Positions 1 through 6,129 of a stretch of DNA of 10,839 bases are shown here, in pieces; position 1 is the stretch's first letter; each line of letters opens with the position of its first letter. The stretch covers positions 1 to 10,839 of the forward strand of contig JBJXHG010000161.1 of the NCBI GenBank assembly GCA_046160865.1, in the 5' to 3' direction. Made by a program: the position numbers and the translations under genes. The DNA comes from JBJXHG01 sp046160865 (lineage in GTDB: Bacteria; Planctomycetota; UBA1135; GCA-002686595). Below the pieces are notes generated by a model, which saw nothing but the letters and a program-made list of their open reading frames with translations, was not told the DNA's origin and did no database searches.

Positions 1-50
1 AGGAGCGGCATGACGACGGCGGCGAGGAGGATGGCGTGCTTCCGCTTCAT
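1..50 (-). CDS. Start of an exported protein (N-terminus only, runs off the left edge)
   Basis: On the minus strand an ATG at 50-48 opens a frame reading MKRKHAILLAAVVMPL before the window ends. A short basic stretch (Lys-Arg-Lys) followed by an uninterrupted hydrophobic run is what a Sec signal peptide or N-terminal anchor looks like. It begins 14 nt after the stop of the small ORF at 65-286 on the same strand, so the two could be cotranscribed. No clear Shine-Dalgarno sequence precedes the ATG. Only 16 residues are visible, so no function can be given, and the stretch could be chance. Confidence 0.45.
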   Translation of the reverse strand, partial: MKRKHAILLAAVVMPL

Positions 51-64
51 TCCCGAGAACAAAC

Positions 65-286
65 CTACCGCGCGATCTTCGGCCAGAGCACGAGAACCGC
101 TCCGACGAGGAGCAGACACGCACCGACCCATGCACCCGGCAGCGGTAGATCCGCGACGCACGTCACGCGCCCCAACACCCTGTCGTGGCCGTCGTGACGA
201 ATGCGGTCGACGCCGACGCTCTGCATCGGCTCACGATCGTATTCACGGGTGCCGCGCGCAAGCCGCGGCGCACGCTCACCCCCCAC
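65..286 (-). CDS. Small hypothetical protein with a C-terminal membrane helix
   Basis: This 73-codon frame starts with GTG at 286 (an ATG at 226 is an alternative) and ends with TAG at 65. Its last 25 residues, from LPLPGAWVGACLLLVGAVLV to the end, form one plausible transmembrane helix with a basic end (PKIAR). The part before it is polar (about DRIRHDGHDRVLGRVTC). The helix and the following signal-peptide-like start 14 nt downstream are the only arguments for a real gene. Neither start has a convincing ribosome binding site, and the frame stays open without a start up to about 418, so it may be the tail of a decayed longer gene. I do not recognise the family. Confidence 0.3.
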   Translation of the reverse strand: MGGERAPRLARGTREYDREPMQSVGVDRIRHDGHDRVLGRVTCVADLPLPGAWVGACLLLVGAVLVLWPKIAR

Positions 287-532
287 CCCCTGCGCGACCG
301 AGGCGCTCCAACTACCAAGGAGCGCGGCACTCCTAAACCGCCCCGCTGGCCACGAAGTTAGTCCGACCGATCGAGCTCTCCGCGTGCTCGCGTGCGTTCC
401 GGTGGCCGTTACGTCTTCTTATTCTGCATGTCTTCTCGATCGTCGCTGCAACCCCGGCCGCCTTCGGACTGCTCGCACAAGGCGGAGGGGAAGTCCAAGC
501 GATGTTCGCCTTCCACCGTGGAGAGTTCTGCA
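287..532 (+). other. Non-coding upstream region of the 402-aa protein
   Basis: No frame here looks like protein. It separates the minus-strand material on the left from the plus-strand gene at 533, so it should hold that gene's promoter. A possible -10 (TATTCT, 420-425) has only a weak -35 partner (TTCCGG, 397-402), so I do not call a promoter. The last part carries the GGAGAG ribosome binding site (520-525) used by the next gene. I see no repeat or strong hairpin. Confidence 0.5.
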
Positions 533-1741
533 ATGATGCCGATTCAGATTCGTGACCTTCTCACCTTCCTGAAGAGCCGAGATGAAGACCGACTGGTGAG
601 CGCAGTCAAGCGCGCCGTCGATCGCGTCTTTATCGAGTCGTCGTTTCCCGACGATCGGGACACATTTCTCGATGCTCGCCAAGCTCGCGCGCTCTTCCAG
701 AAAGCCATCAAGGGAGGTGTAGTCTCGGATTGCAATGCGCTCGAACGGCTCCTCCGGCGATTGAAGATCCCGGCAACCGAGTTCTTTCACTTCCACGATC
801 GGTGCGCGCCCTGGGACGAGTGGAGAGACAGATCCGTAATCGCTGTGGTGTTGGGCGGCAAGATCGTCGAGGGGCAGCGGTCGCCGCTGCAGCACCGCGT
901 CGTCGGCTCGCGCGATGCAGAGGCGTTAGCGAGCTTGGAGCGTGTGCTACGCGGAGACGCGGGGATCGAGTTCTCGCTCGAAGTCCATCCCTTGTATCCC
1001 GACATGAGTTCCGCCGCAGTGACGAAGCGGTTCGAAACTCTCTGCGCCCGGAAGGATGTCGGTGCCGTTGTCGTGCTCGGATCGGAAATCGTGAACCCGA
1101 TGACGACGCTGCTCGCACGTCACATGTTCGACGATGTAGCGGCCGACAAGCTTCCGGCACGCTTTCGATGGAGCTTCGACCGGAAGGAACGGGAGACGTT
1201 TCTGTCGAATCCGAAGATCTACCGGCGCGATCAAGAGGGAATCGCGTTGCGGGGCTACGTCGAGACGACCCTGCCGCGCGAGCACGATGAGACCATATTG
1301 AAGCGTGCGGGGAAGAAGAAGCGCGGCTTCTTCCAAGACTGCGGCCTACTTGCCATGGACTTTCGAAGCGACAAGTTGTTCGTACTCTGCGCGGGGCACG
1401 GCGGCTGCGGAACGAGAGCCGCAGTCCTGGGGCTCTCTCGAACCGACTACATCGAGGATGCGTTGCTCGCGCCGTCCGCCGACCTTCGCCCATTCCAGGG
1501 TCCGCGGCTTTTCGAGCCAATCTGGGTGAAGCGACGAAAGCCAACCCCTGATCCGATCGACGATCTCGACTTCGACGACGCTTACGGAACAGGGTGGGGC
1601 TTTGCCTTCGACACGAGAGACAACGAGGCGACCGCTGTCGAAGCCGCGGCTCCGTTGGCGCAGCGCGGCGCGAGTTCGAGGATGGGATCCGGTGGAGGGC
1701 AACGTTCTAGCAAGGTCCCCATGTCGCGATTGCGCGACTGA
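533..1741 (+). CDS. Uncharacterised soluble protein (about 402 aa) with two conserved-looking Gly-rich motifs
   Basis: I chose the ATG at 533 because GGAGAG at 520-525 lies 7 nt upstream; the frame is open further up but that part is low-complexity and Ser/Arg-rich. There is no signal peptide or membrane helix, so the protein is probably cytoplasmic. Residues 1-85 are mostly helical and charged (for example RDLLTFLKSRDEDRLVSAVK). Residues 100-340 look alpha/beta. Strand-loop VVVLGSEIVNP (179-189) ends in a Gly-Ser and an Asn-Pro, and DCGLLAM (269-275) precedes CAGHGGCGTRAAVLGL (286-301). Paired motifs of the type 'LGSxxxNPxT ... DxGLL ... AGxHGxGTxAA' suggest a Rossmann-like ligand-binding or sensor domain, but I cannot name the family. 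The C-terminal 70 residues are acidic then Gly/Ser-rich and probably disordered. Third codon positions are less GC-biased than in the genes to the right. Confidence 0.8.
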   Translation: MMPIQIRDLLTFLKSRDEDRLVSAVKRAVDRVFIESSFPDDRDTFLDARQARALFQKAIKGGVVSDCNALERLLRRLKIPATEFFHFHDRCAPWDEWRDRSVIAVVLGGKIVEGQRSPLQHRVVGSRDAEALASLERVLRGDAGIEFSLEVHPLYPDMSSAAVTKRFETLCARKDVGAVVVLGSEIVNPMTTLLARHMFDDVAADKLPARFRWSFDRKERETFLSNPKIYRRDQEGIALRGYVETTLPREHDETILKRAGKKKRGFFQDCGLLAMDFRSDKLFVLCAGHGGCGTRAAVLGLSRTDYIEDALLAPSADLRPFQGPRLFEPIWVKRRKPTPDPIDDLDFDDAYGTGWGFAFDTRDNEATAVEAAAPLAQRGASSRMGSGGGQRSSKVPMSRLRD

Positions 1742-1886
1742 CAGCCGCGCTCCAAGCACCCGCCTTCGGCGAAACTCGCGCTGGCCCGCGCGTGTCGTCT
1801 TTCCAATATGCGGGAACGTGCTCGCCGCTGCTTGACCGCCCTCCGTGCGCTCAGAAGCGTGATAGCAGTGCGTGAATTACACGGCT

Positions 1887-1902
1887 CTGTGCGGCCGCAC
1901 AG
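1887..1902. repeat. Perfect 16-bp palindrome
   Basis: CTGTGCGGCCGCACAG reads the same on both strands with no spacer, ending where T1886 fails to pair with C1903. A two-fold symmetric site of this length in a promoter-bearing intergenic region is what a dimeric repressor or activator would bind. It could also form a cruciform, but with no loop that is unfavourable in RNA. Its neighbours are the end of the 402-aa gene (145 nt upstream) and the start of the exported-protein gene (215 nt downstream). The operator role is inference. Confidence 0.45.
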
Positions 1903-2022
1903 CGCTGAAGGAATCGCGCGCGAGAGACTCACTAGAGTCGCGGCCGTGGAGCACGCCGCATCGTCTGCACAACCCGCTCGTCGGCTTCCGCGTGGCTTGT
2001 TTCTTCTGCTGAAGCGCCCTTG

Positions 2023-2040
2023 CGGAGCGCTCTCGCTCCG
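2023..2040 (+). repeat. Short perfect hairpin in the leader of the 2118 gene
   Basis: CGGAGCG (2023-2029) pairs perfectly with CGCTCCG (2034-2040) across the 4-nt loop CTCT. It lies 77 nt before the GTG at 2118. It is not followed by a T-run, so an intrinsic terminator is unlikely. It could be a leader hairpin or a chance pairing in GC-rich DNA. Confidence 0.35.
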
Positions 2041-2104
2041 GTCGTGCCAGTGCGGCGCTCCACACACCGTTTCATCAGCTCCAGTACCCAACACCCGACT
2101 CGAG

Positions 2105-2111
2105 AAAGGTG
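2105..2111 (+). promoter_or_regulatory. Ribosome binding site deciding the start of the 2118 gene
   Basis: AAAGGTG at 2105-2111 lies 6 nt before the GTG at 2118. The upstream in-frame GTG at 2109 overlaps this site and has nothing suitably spaced before it, so 2118 is the better start. Confidence 0.55.
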
Positions 2112-2117
2112 AATGCC

Positions 2118-3350
2118 GTGAACCGATCCATTCAGCAAGTAGCACTTCGATCTCAGCCCTCGCGCGCCGTGCCCGCCGTGCCGGCGCGGGGCCGCACCAT
2201 TTCGAAACTCAGGGTGCCCCTCGCTCTGCTGGCATCGCTCGCGGTCCTTGGAACGTCGAATCCGGCGCGGGCACAGAGCCCGATCGCTTTCGGGCAAGGT
2301 CGCTTGGGAACCACGGCCTGCCACGCGAGCTCGCGGTACAGCTTCGCCGCGAACGTCGGAGACTACGTCGTCGCTCACGTCGTAGAGATTCGGGATCACG
2401 GCGGAGTCTGTTGCAGCGCGTGCTTCTGCTACGAATTGTGCCTGACCCTCACGGATCCGAACGGACTACCCGTCACGAGCAACTGCGCGCCGCCTTCGGG
2501 CAACAACCCGAACCACCGCCAACGCACGAAAATCGGCCCGCTGCCGTTGCCGTCGAGCGGGACGTTCGAGCTGGTGGTTGCCGACCACGACAACTGCGGC
2601 CGTGGTGAGTTCCTGGTATTCCTCCAGCGCACGAGCGAACCCGGCCTCGCGATCGACTTGCTCGACGCGGACTCGCTGCTGGGCGTCGTCAACGCACCCG
2701 GCGAGACGACGACGTATCGCTTCGCGGGAACCGGCGGCGACCGCGTCACGATCGACATGGCCACGCAGATCGGCGGCGTCGTCCCGCAGCTCGAGGTGTT
2801 CGATCCGCTCGGCCGCCTCTTCGCCGCGCCCGGCAACGGCGCGGTGGACAGCACATTGCCGCTCGCCGGCCAATACACCGTGTTGGCCTATTCGAACGTG
2901 GAGGAGACCGGCACCTATCGCCTCGACTTCAACCGTTCGCCCGCCAGTGCTCACAACTACTGCCGAACCTCGCCGAACTCCGCCGGGGCGGGCGCGCGGA
3001 TTCTCTTCGCAGGCTCGACCAGCGTCGCTGCGAACGATCTGTCGCTGCTCGTGCGCGGCTGCCCGCAGGCGTCGAGCGGGTTCTTCTTCCTCGGCCGCAA
3101 CGCGGTGCAGCAGCCAATCGGCGACGGACTTCTCTGCATTGGCGGCCCGGTGTTGCGTTTCGGACCGCTGGTATCGAGCTCGATGGGCGCCGCGGTGCTC
3201 GCGCTGGACAACGCGGACACGACCTCGTCGGCGCACGTGATCACGCCGGGCTCGAGCTGGCGCTTCCAGTACTTCTATCGAGACCCGGCGCTCCCTGGCG
3301 GGGCCGGCTTCAACTTCTCGGACGGGCTGCTCGTGCTTTTCGGAGTTTGA
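2118..3350 (+). CDS. Exported Cys-rich protein with PPC-like domains and a planctomycete-type C-terminal domain
   Basis: This 410-aa protein has a long N-terminal region, then a hydrophobic core (LRVPLALLASLAVLGTS) and a good signal peptidase I site, ARA|QSP, after residue 52. Residues 57-170 and 174-276 look like two beta-sandwich domains of the PPC (bacterial pre-peptidase C-terminal) kind, with features such as 'YSFAANVGDYVVAHV', 'LTLTDPNG' and 'TTYRFAGTGGDRVTIDM ... LEVFDPLGR ... GQYTVLAYSNVEETGTYRLDF'. The first carries eight cysteines, five within 11 residues (C98, C99, C102, C104, C108). Residues 281-410 begin YCRTSPNSAGAGA and contain GSTSVAANDLSL and PGSSWRFQYFYRDP. That C-terminal domain recurs in exported planctomycete proteins; its function is not known to me. 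No enzyme motif is visible, so a surface, adhesive or binding role is inferred. It starts with GTG and is followed, after a long hairpin, by the GH16-like gene on the same strand. Confidence 0.85.
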   Translation: MNRSIQQVALRSQPSRAVPAVPARGRTISKLRVPLALLASLAVLGTSNPARAQSPIAFGQGRLGTTACHASSRYSFAANVGDYVVAHVVEIRDHGGVCCSACFCYELCLTLTDPNGLPVTSNCAPPSGNNPNHRQRTKIGPLPLPSSGTFELVVADHDNCGRGEFLVFLQRTSEPGLAIDLLDADSLLGVVNAPGETTTYRFAGTGGDRVTIDMATQIGGVVPQLEVFDPLGRLFAAPGNGAVDSTLPLAGQYTVLAYSNVEETGTYRLDFNRSPASAHNYCRTSPNSAGAGARILFAGSTSVAANDLSLLVRGCPQASSGFFFLGRNAVQQPIGDGLLCIGGPVLRFGPLVSSSMGAAVLALDNADTTSSAHVITPGSSWRFQYFYRDPALPGGAGFNFSDGLLVLFGV

Positions 3351-3362
3351 GCGCGTCGCGCC

Positions 3363-3413
3363 GAGACGTTGCATCGACGTCGCCTGCCGCGCGCGGCGTC
3401 AATGCAACGTCTC
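3363..3413 (+). repeat. Long imperfect hairpin between the two exported-protein genes
   Basis: GAGACGTTGCAT (3363-3374) is perfectly complementary to ATGCAACGTCTC (3402-3413). After one C/A mismatch, eight more pairs follow (3376-3383 with 3393-3400, one a G-U wobble), leaving a 9-nt loop (3384-3392). The whole is a stem of about 21 positions starting 12 nt after the stop codon at 3350. No T-run follows on either strand, so it is not a textbook intrinsic terminator. It could be a factor-dependent or partial terminator, an mRNA 3'-end stabiliser that uncouples expression of the two genes, or a copy of a palindromic dispersed repeat. Confidence 0.7.
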
Positions 3414-3454
3414 CATTCCCTCGACCCGCACGCGGCAAACGAAGGCAAGTTCTC

Positions 3455-4621
3455 ATGCAGCACGCACGTCGATCGATCCTCGCCGCCGTCGTGATCGCGC
3501 TCGCAGGTCCGCGAACATTCGCTCAGGCTCCAGCCATCCACATCGACACCGTGCCGCCGTTCGGCGGCTTCGGCCAGATCACGGGCACGGTGTCCGGCGT
3601 CAGCTTTCCGAACCATCGCATCTCGGTGTTCATCTACATCGACGGAACCGGCTGGTGGACGAAGCCGACGTTCGCGAGCCCAACCGTACCGATCGACGCG
3701 AACGGCCACTTCGCAGCCGACGTGACGACGGGCGGATCCTTGGACACCGTCGCAACGATCTTCTGCGCCGCGGTCGTGCCCGTGTCGAGCTTGCCGCCGC
3801 CACAGGCGGCCGGCGCGGTGCGCGTGCCAGAGCTCGACAGCGTCGCGATCGACTTCCGCGAGCGGTACGGCCGAACGCTGCTCTTCGCGGGTCGGAAGTG
3901 GGCCGTCAAGCGGTCGCCCGCACCCGTCGGGCCGGGCGGGAACTACTTCTCGGACGCGGTCGAGGACGTGTTCGTCGACGCCGCAGGTCATCTTCACGTT
4001 GGCGTGCGCCATCACGACGACCGCTGGTGGGCGACGGAGGTCATCCTGCTCGAACGCAACGGCTATGGCACGTACGCCATCGAGACGGGCAGCGAGCTCG
4101 AGGACCTGGATCGGTTCGTAACGTTTGGCGCCTTCCTCTGGGACCCGTACGGTGACGGAGATCCGTTTCCCGGAGCGCCGAACCGCGAGATCGACCTCGA
4201 GGACTCCCGCTGGGGCAATTCGAGCGACCCGAGCACGTCGCAGTTCGTCGTCCACCCGTTCGCGCTGCCGAACCACGTGTTCCGCTACGCGCTGCCGGAT
4301 CTCGCCGGAGCTGCGCCCTTGACGCGCTTCCTACGATGGACGCCGCACGACGTGCAGTTCGGCGCGCTGTTCTCCGATCACTTCTTCGCGTTTCCACCGC
4401 AGGGAGCCTCGATCGCGACGTGGACGTTCGTGCACGACCCCGCAGCGAACCAGCTCGTGCCGACGGAAGGGCGCTCGACGTTTCGGATCAACGCTTGGCC
4501 GAACAACGTCGAGCTCGGTCATCCGCCACCGGCCGCGCCGGGCAACGGACGGCAAGTCGAAATCGTGATCCGCGATTTCGATTTCATCGCGTGGCCATCC
4601 GGCAGGCGGAGGAAGCACTAA
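3455..4621 (+). CDS. Exported GH16-like concanavalin-fold protein (putative beta-glycanase)
   Basis: The ATG at 3455 has GAAGG 9 nt upstream (3441-3445). The 388-aa product begins with a signal peptide (MQHARRSILAAVVIALAGPRTFA|QAP), so it is exported. Residues about 26-130 form an Ig-like or beta-sandwich region (ITGTVSG ... ISVFIYIDGTGWWTKPTFASPTVPIDANG). Residues about 140-380 match the bacterial GH16-like pattern: FAGRKWAVK, GPGGNYFSD, VFVDAAGHLHV, ATEVILLERNGYGTYAIET, LDRFVTFGAFLWD, then REIDLEDSRWG and a final EIVIRDFDF. E245-I-D247-L-E249 is the ExDxE motif that in GH16 supplies the nucleophile and acid/base glutamates, so the active site looks intact. Known GH16 enzymes cut beta-1,3/1,4-glucans, agars, carrageenans and related polymers; the substrate cannot be read here, and a non-catalytic binding role is possible. 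No strong terminator is visible in the 101 nt before the convergent gene at 4723. Confidence 0.85.
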   Translation: MQHARRSILAAVVIALAGPRTFAQAPAIHIDTVPPFGGFGQITGTVSGVSFPNHRISVFIYIDGTGWWTKPTFASPTVPIDANGHFAADVTTGGSLDTVATIFCAAVVPVSSLPPPQAAGAVRVPELDSVAIDFRERYGRTLLFAGRKWAVKRSPAPVGPGGNYFSDAVEDVFVDAAGHLHVGVRHHDDRWWATEVILLERNGYGTYAIETGSELEDLDRFVTFGAFLWDPYGDGDPFPGAPNREIDLEDSRWGNSSDPSTSQFVVHPFALPNHVFRYALPDLAGAAPLTRFLRWTPHDVQFGALFSDHFFAFPPQGASIATWTFVHDPAANQLVPTEGRSTFRINAWPNNVELGHPPPAAPGNGRQVEIVIRDFDFIAWPSGRRRKH

Positions 4622-4722
4622 CCGGCAGCGTGTCAGGAACCGAGAGTGCATCGGAGGTTGAGCGAATCGACGGTGCGCTGCGCAGCAGTTCGTCGCGCGC
4701 TCTCCACCTCACGCACGCCCAG

Positions 4723-5289
4723 CTACTTCACCGTGCTCTTCAGTCGCCGCGTCCATGCGACGAGCGCCGCGAGCTGCTTCTGGATCGCTTCCTTCGTCTT
4801 GTCGTCGGTGAGGTTCCCCTCGGCGTCGAACTTGGACGCAGCGTTGCCGATCATCACCTCGGGCTTGTTGAGCGCGAGCACGTCGAGAAAGACGAGCATC
4901 TGTCGCAGGTGATACTGCGCGCGCGCCGTGCCGATCCCTCCGACCGACGCACCCATGATCGCGGCGGGCTTGCCCGCCCACGCGCTGTCGCCATATGGGC
5001 GCGAAGCCCAGTCGATCGCGTTCTTCAGCACGCCGGGCACGGAGTAGTTGTATTCCGGAGTCACGATCAGCAGCGCGTCGGCGGCGCGGATGTGCTTCTT
5101 GAGCTCGACGACCTGCGCGGGCGGGCTCTTCTCGTCGTCCTCGTTGAAACCCGGCAAGCCGTCGAGCTCGAAGGCCTCGACAGTCGCGCCTTGCGGTGCG
5201 AGCGACATCGCGGCGCGCAACGCTGCGCGGTTGTACGACTTCTTGCGAAGGCTGCCGACGATGCCAAGGATGCGGATCGAGTCGCTCAC
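4723..5289 (-). CDS. NADPH-dependent FMN reductase family protein (flavodoxin-like)
   Basis: The product (188 aa, usual length) has the FMN phosphate-binding loop GSLRKKSYN (12-20), the signature TPEYNYSVPGVLKNAIDW (77-94), and GASVGGIGTAR (113-123). These mark the family of soluble flavoproteins that use NAD(P)H to reduce free flavins, quinones, azo dyes or chromate; the physiological substrate cannot be told. No signal peptide is present, so it is cytoplasmic. Start: GTG at 5289 with AGGAG (5295-5299) 5 nt upstream. The frame is open well beyond this, but that part is antisense-like and overlaps the upstream gene. It is the last gene of the minus-strand run and is separated from the phosphatase-like lipoprotein by 98 nt holding a hairpin, so it may be partly uncoupled from it. 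Confidence 0.93.
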   Translation of the reverse strand: MSDSIRILGIVGSLRKKSYNRAALRAAMSLAPQGATVEAFELDGLPGFNEDDEKSPPAQVVELKKHIRAADALLIVTPEYNYSVPGVLKNAIDWASRPYGDSAWAGKPAAIMGASVGGIGTARAQYHLRQMLVFLDVLALNKPEVMIGNAASKFDAEGNLTDDKTKEAIQKQLAALVAWTRRLKSTVK

Positions 5290-5310
5290 GGGTGCTCCTG
5301 CGGTAACGGA

Positions 5311-5332
5311 CGCGCGGAATGCTACCCGCGCG
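5311..5332 (-). repeat. GC-rich hairpin ahead of the FMN reductase ribosome binding site
   Basis: CGCGCGG (5311-5317) pairs perfectly with CCGCGCG (5326-5332) across an 8-nt loop. In the direction of transcription it lies 55 nt after the stop of the phosphatase-like gene and 11 nt before AGGAG of the reductase gene. No T-run follows it. It may be a weak terminator, a processing site or a leader hairpin affecting translation of the reductase. Confidence 0.4.
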
Positions 5333-5387
5333 AGCGAGAACCGGGACTCGGCAAAGGTCGGCATCCAAGCGCCGAGCGAGCGCGCGC

Positions 5388-6032
5388 TCAGCGTCGGATG
5401 ACGGCCGACGCGACGAGCCACGCCGCCGCGCTCTCGGGCCACGTCGGCGCCGGCTCGTGCAGACGCGCGACCTGCGCGCGGACGAGCTCTTCCTGAGAGC
5501 CCGGCTTCATGCCGGCCCAGCGCGCCTCGACGATCGCGTCCTCGAGCTTGCGGCCCTCGTTCATGCAGCGGTGGATCGCGAACATCGTCGCCGCGCGGCT
5601 GCCGTTGGCGCACACGAGCAGGATCGGATAGTTCTCGGGCACGCGCAGCTCGGCGAGCACATCGTCGACGTGCCGCGCATCGAGCTCATCGTGCTCGCCG
5701 CTCTCGAACGCACCGGCGTCGAGCGCGACGTGACGGATGCCGAGGCGCCGGCACGCGTCGGCGACGTCGAACGAATCGGGCTCGCCGGGGACCGAGAGGT
5801 CGACGACGGTCTTGATCCCGCGCCGCTCGGCGAGCGCGAGATCGCTCGCGTTCGGATAGCTGCCGAGCCAGACGTCGCCGCTCACCGACACGTTGCGCAT
5901 CGTGCCGAACGTCGAGGCTTGCACCGGACGCGCATCGAAGCCGGGCTGCATCGTCGGCGCGGGCAGCGTGTGACACCCGGCGGCGACGATCGCCGCGAGG
6001 ACGCCTATGCCGAGGATACGCGGGTTTGCCAT
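5388..6032 (-). CDS. Lipoprotein with a tyrosine-phosphatase-like (DUF442/dual-specificity-like) domain
   Basis: The 214-aa product starts with MANPRILGIGVLAAIVAAGC, a signal peptide with an acceptable though not ideal lipobox (AAGC, C20), so it is probably lipid-anchored outside the cytoplasm. Residues 45-175 resemble the cysteine phosphatase fold of the beta-lactamase-hydrolase-like (DUF442) and dual-specificity groups: VSVSGDVWLGSYPNASDLALAERRGIKTVVDLS, then GIRHVALDAG, then the loop LLVCANGSRAATMFAIHR with C141 and R146. The spacing is C-x4-R (CxxGxR), as in the DUF442-type loop, instead of the C-x5-R of classical tyrosine phosphatases. Whether it dephosphorylates anything is unproven; related domains also act as sulfur-handling or regulatory proteins. 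ATG at 6032 has GAAGG (6039-6043) 6 nt upstream. It follows the glutaminyl cyclase gene by 97 nt. Confidence 0.85.
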   Translation of the reverse strand: MANPRILGIGVLAAIVAAGCHTLPAPTMQPGFDARPVQASTFGTMRNVSVSGDVWLGSYPNASDLALAERRGIKTVVDLSVPGEPDSFDVADACRRLGIRHVALDAGAFESGEHDELDARHVDDVLAELRVPENYPILLVCANGSRAATMFAIHRCMNEGRKLEDAIVEARWAGMKPGSQEELVRAQVARLHEPAPTWPESAAAWLVASAVIRR

Positions 6033-6045
6033 GCCTTGCCTTCGT

Positions 6046-6067
6046 CCCGCGCTTCCGATGGCGCGGG
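6046..6067 (-). repeat. GC-rich hairpin ahead of the phosphatase-like gene
   Basis: CCCGCGC (6046-6052) pairs perfectly with GCGCGGG (6061-6067) across an 8-nt loop. In the transcribed direction it lies 62 nt after the cyclase stop and 2 nt before the GAAGG ribosome binding site. It has the same stem length, loop length and relative position as the hairpin at 5311-5332. No T-run follows. Confidence 0.4.
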
Positions 6068-6129
6068 GCAGGCATGGGGGAAGAAAGTCGGTGCGGTCTC
6101 GCGAAACCGGGGCGAGGGCGCCGGTGCTG

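Larger units (their letters stand above)
1742..2117 (+). other. Non-coding region between the 402-aa gene and the exported pair
   Basis: No frame in these 376 bases resembles protein; the long overlapping ORFs are Arg/Ala/Ser-rich shadows. It contains a perfect 16-bp palindrome (1887-1902), a small GACTC/GAGTC hairpin (1926-1939), and a 7-bp hairpin with a 4-nt loop (2023-2040) about 75 nt before the next start. The palindrome and larger hairpin are listed separately. The promoter of the 2118 gene should be here, but I find no convincing -35/-10 pair. No run of T follows any hairpin, so there is no classical intrinsic terminator for the gene before it. Confidence 0.6.

Noticed and set aside
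10..336. Plus-strand frame of 108 codons at the left end
   Set aside because: Arg/Pro/Ala-rich and without structure; the opposite strand offers a signal-peptide-like start and a membrane helix instead.
1582..2145. Minus-strand frame of 187 codons covering the intergenic region
   Set aside because: Cys/Arg/Ser-rich with no hydrophobic pattern or motif; it overlaps both the end of the 402-aa gene and the start of the next one.
3275..4276. Minus-strand open frame of 333 codons opposite the GH16-like gene
   Set aside because: The plus strand here encodes a protein with a signal peptide and family motifs. The antisense translation is Arg/Val/Asp-rich and motif-free.
2118..4621. Idea that the two exported proteins form a polysaccharide-utilisation locus
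   Set aside because: No SusC/SusD, transporter, sugar sensor or sulfatase gene is present nearby, and a long hairpin separates the two genes.
4677..4686. Palindrome GCTGCGCAGC between the convergent genes
   Set aside because: Only 10 bp with no loop and no T-run; too short to support a terminator or operator call in GC-rich DNA.
4336..5496. Plus-strand open frame of 386 codons
   Set aside because: It spans the end of the GH16-like gene in another frame and the whole FMN reductase gene in antisense, both well supported.
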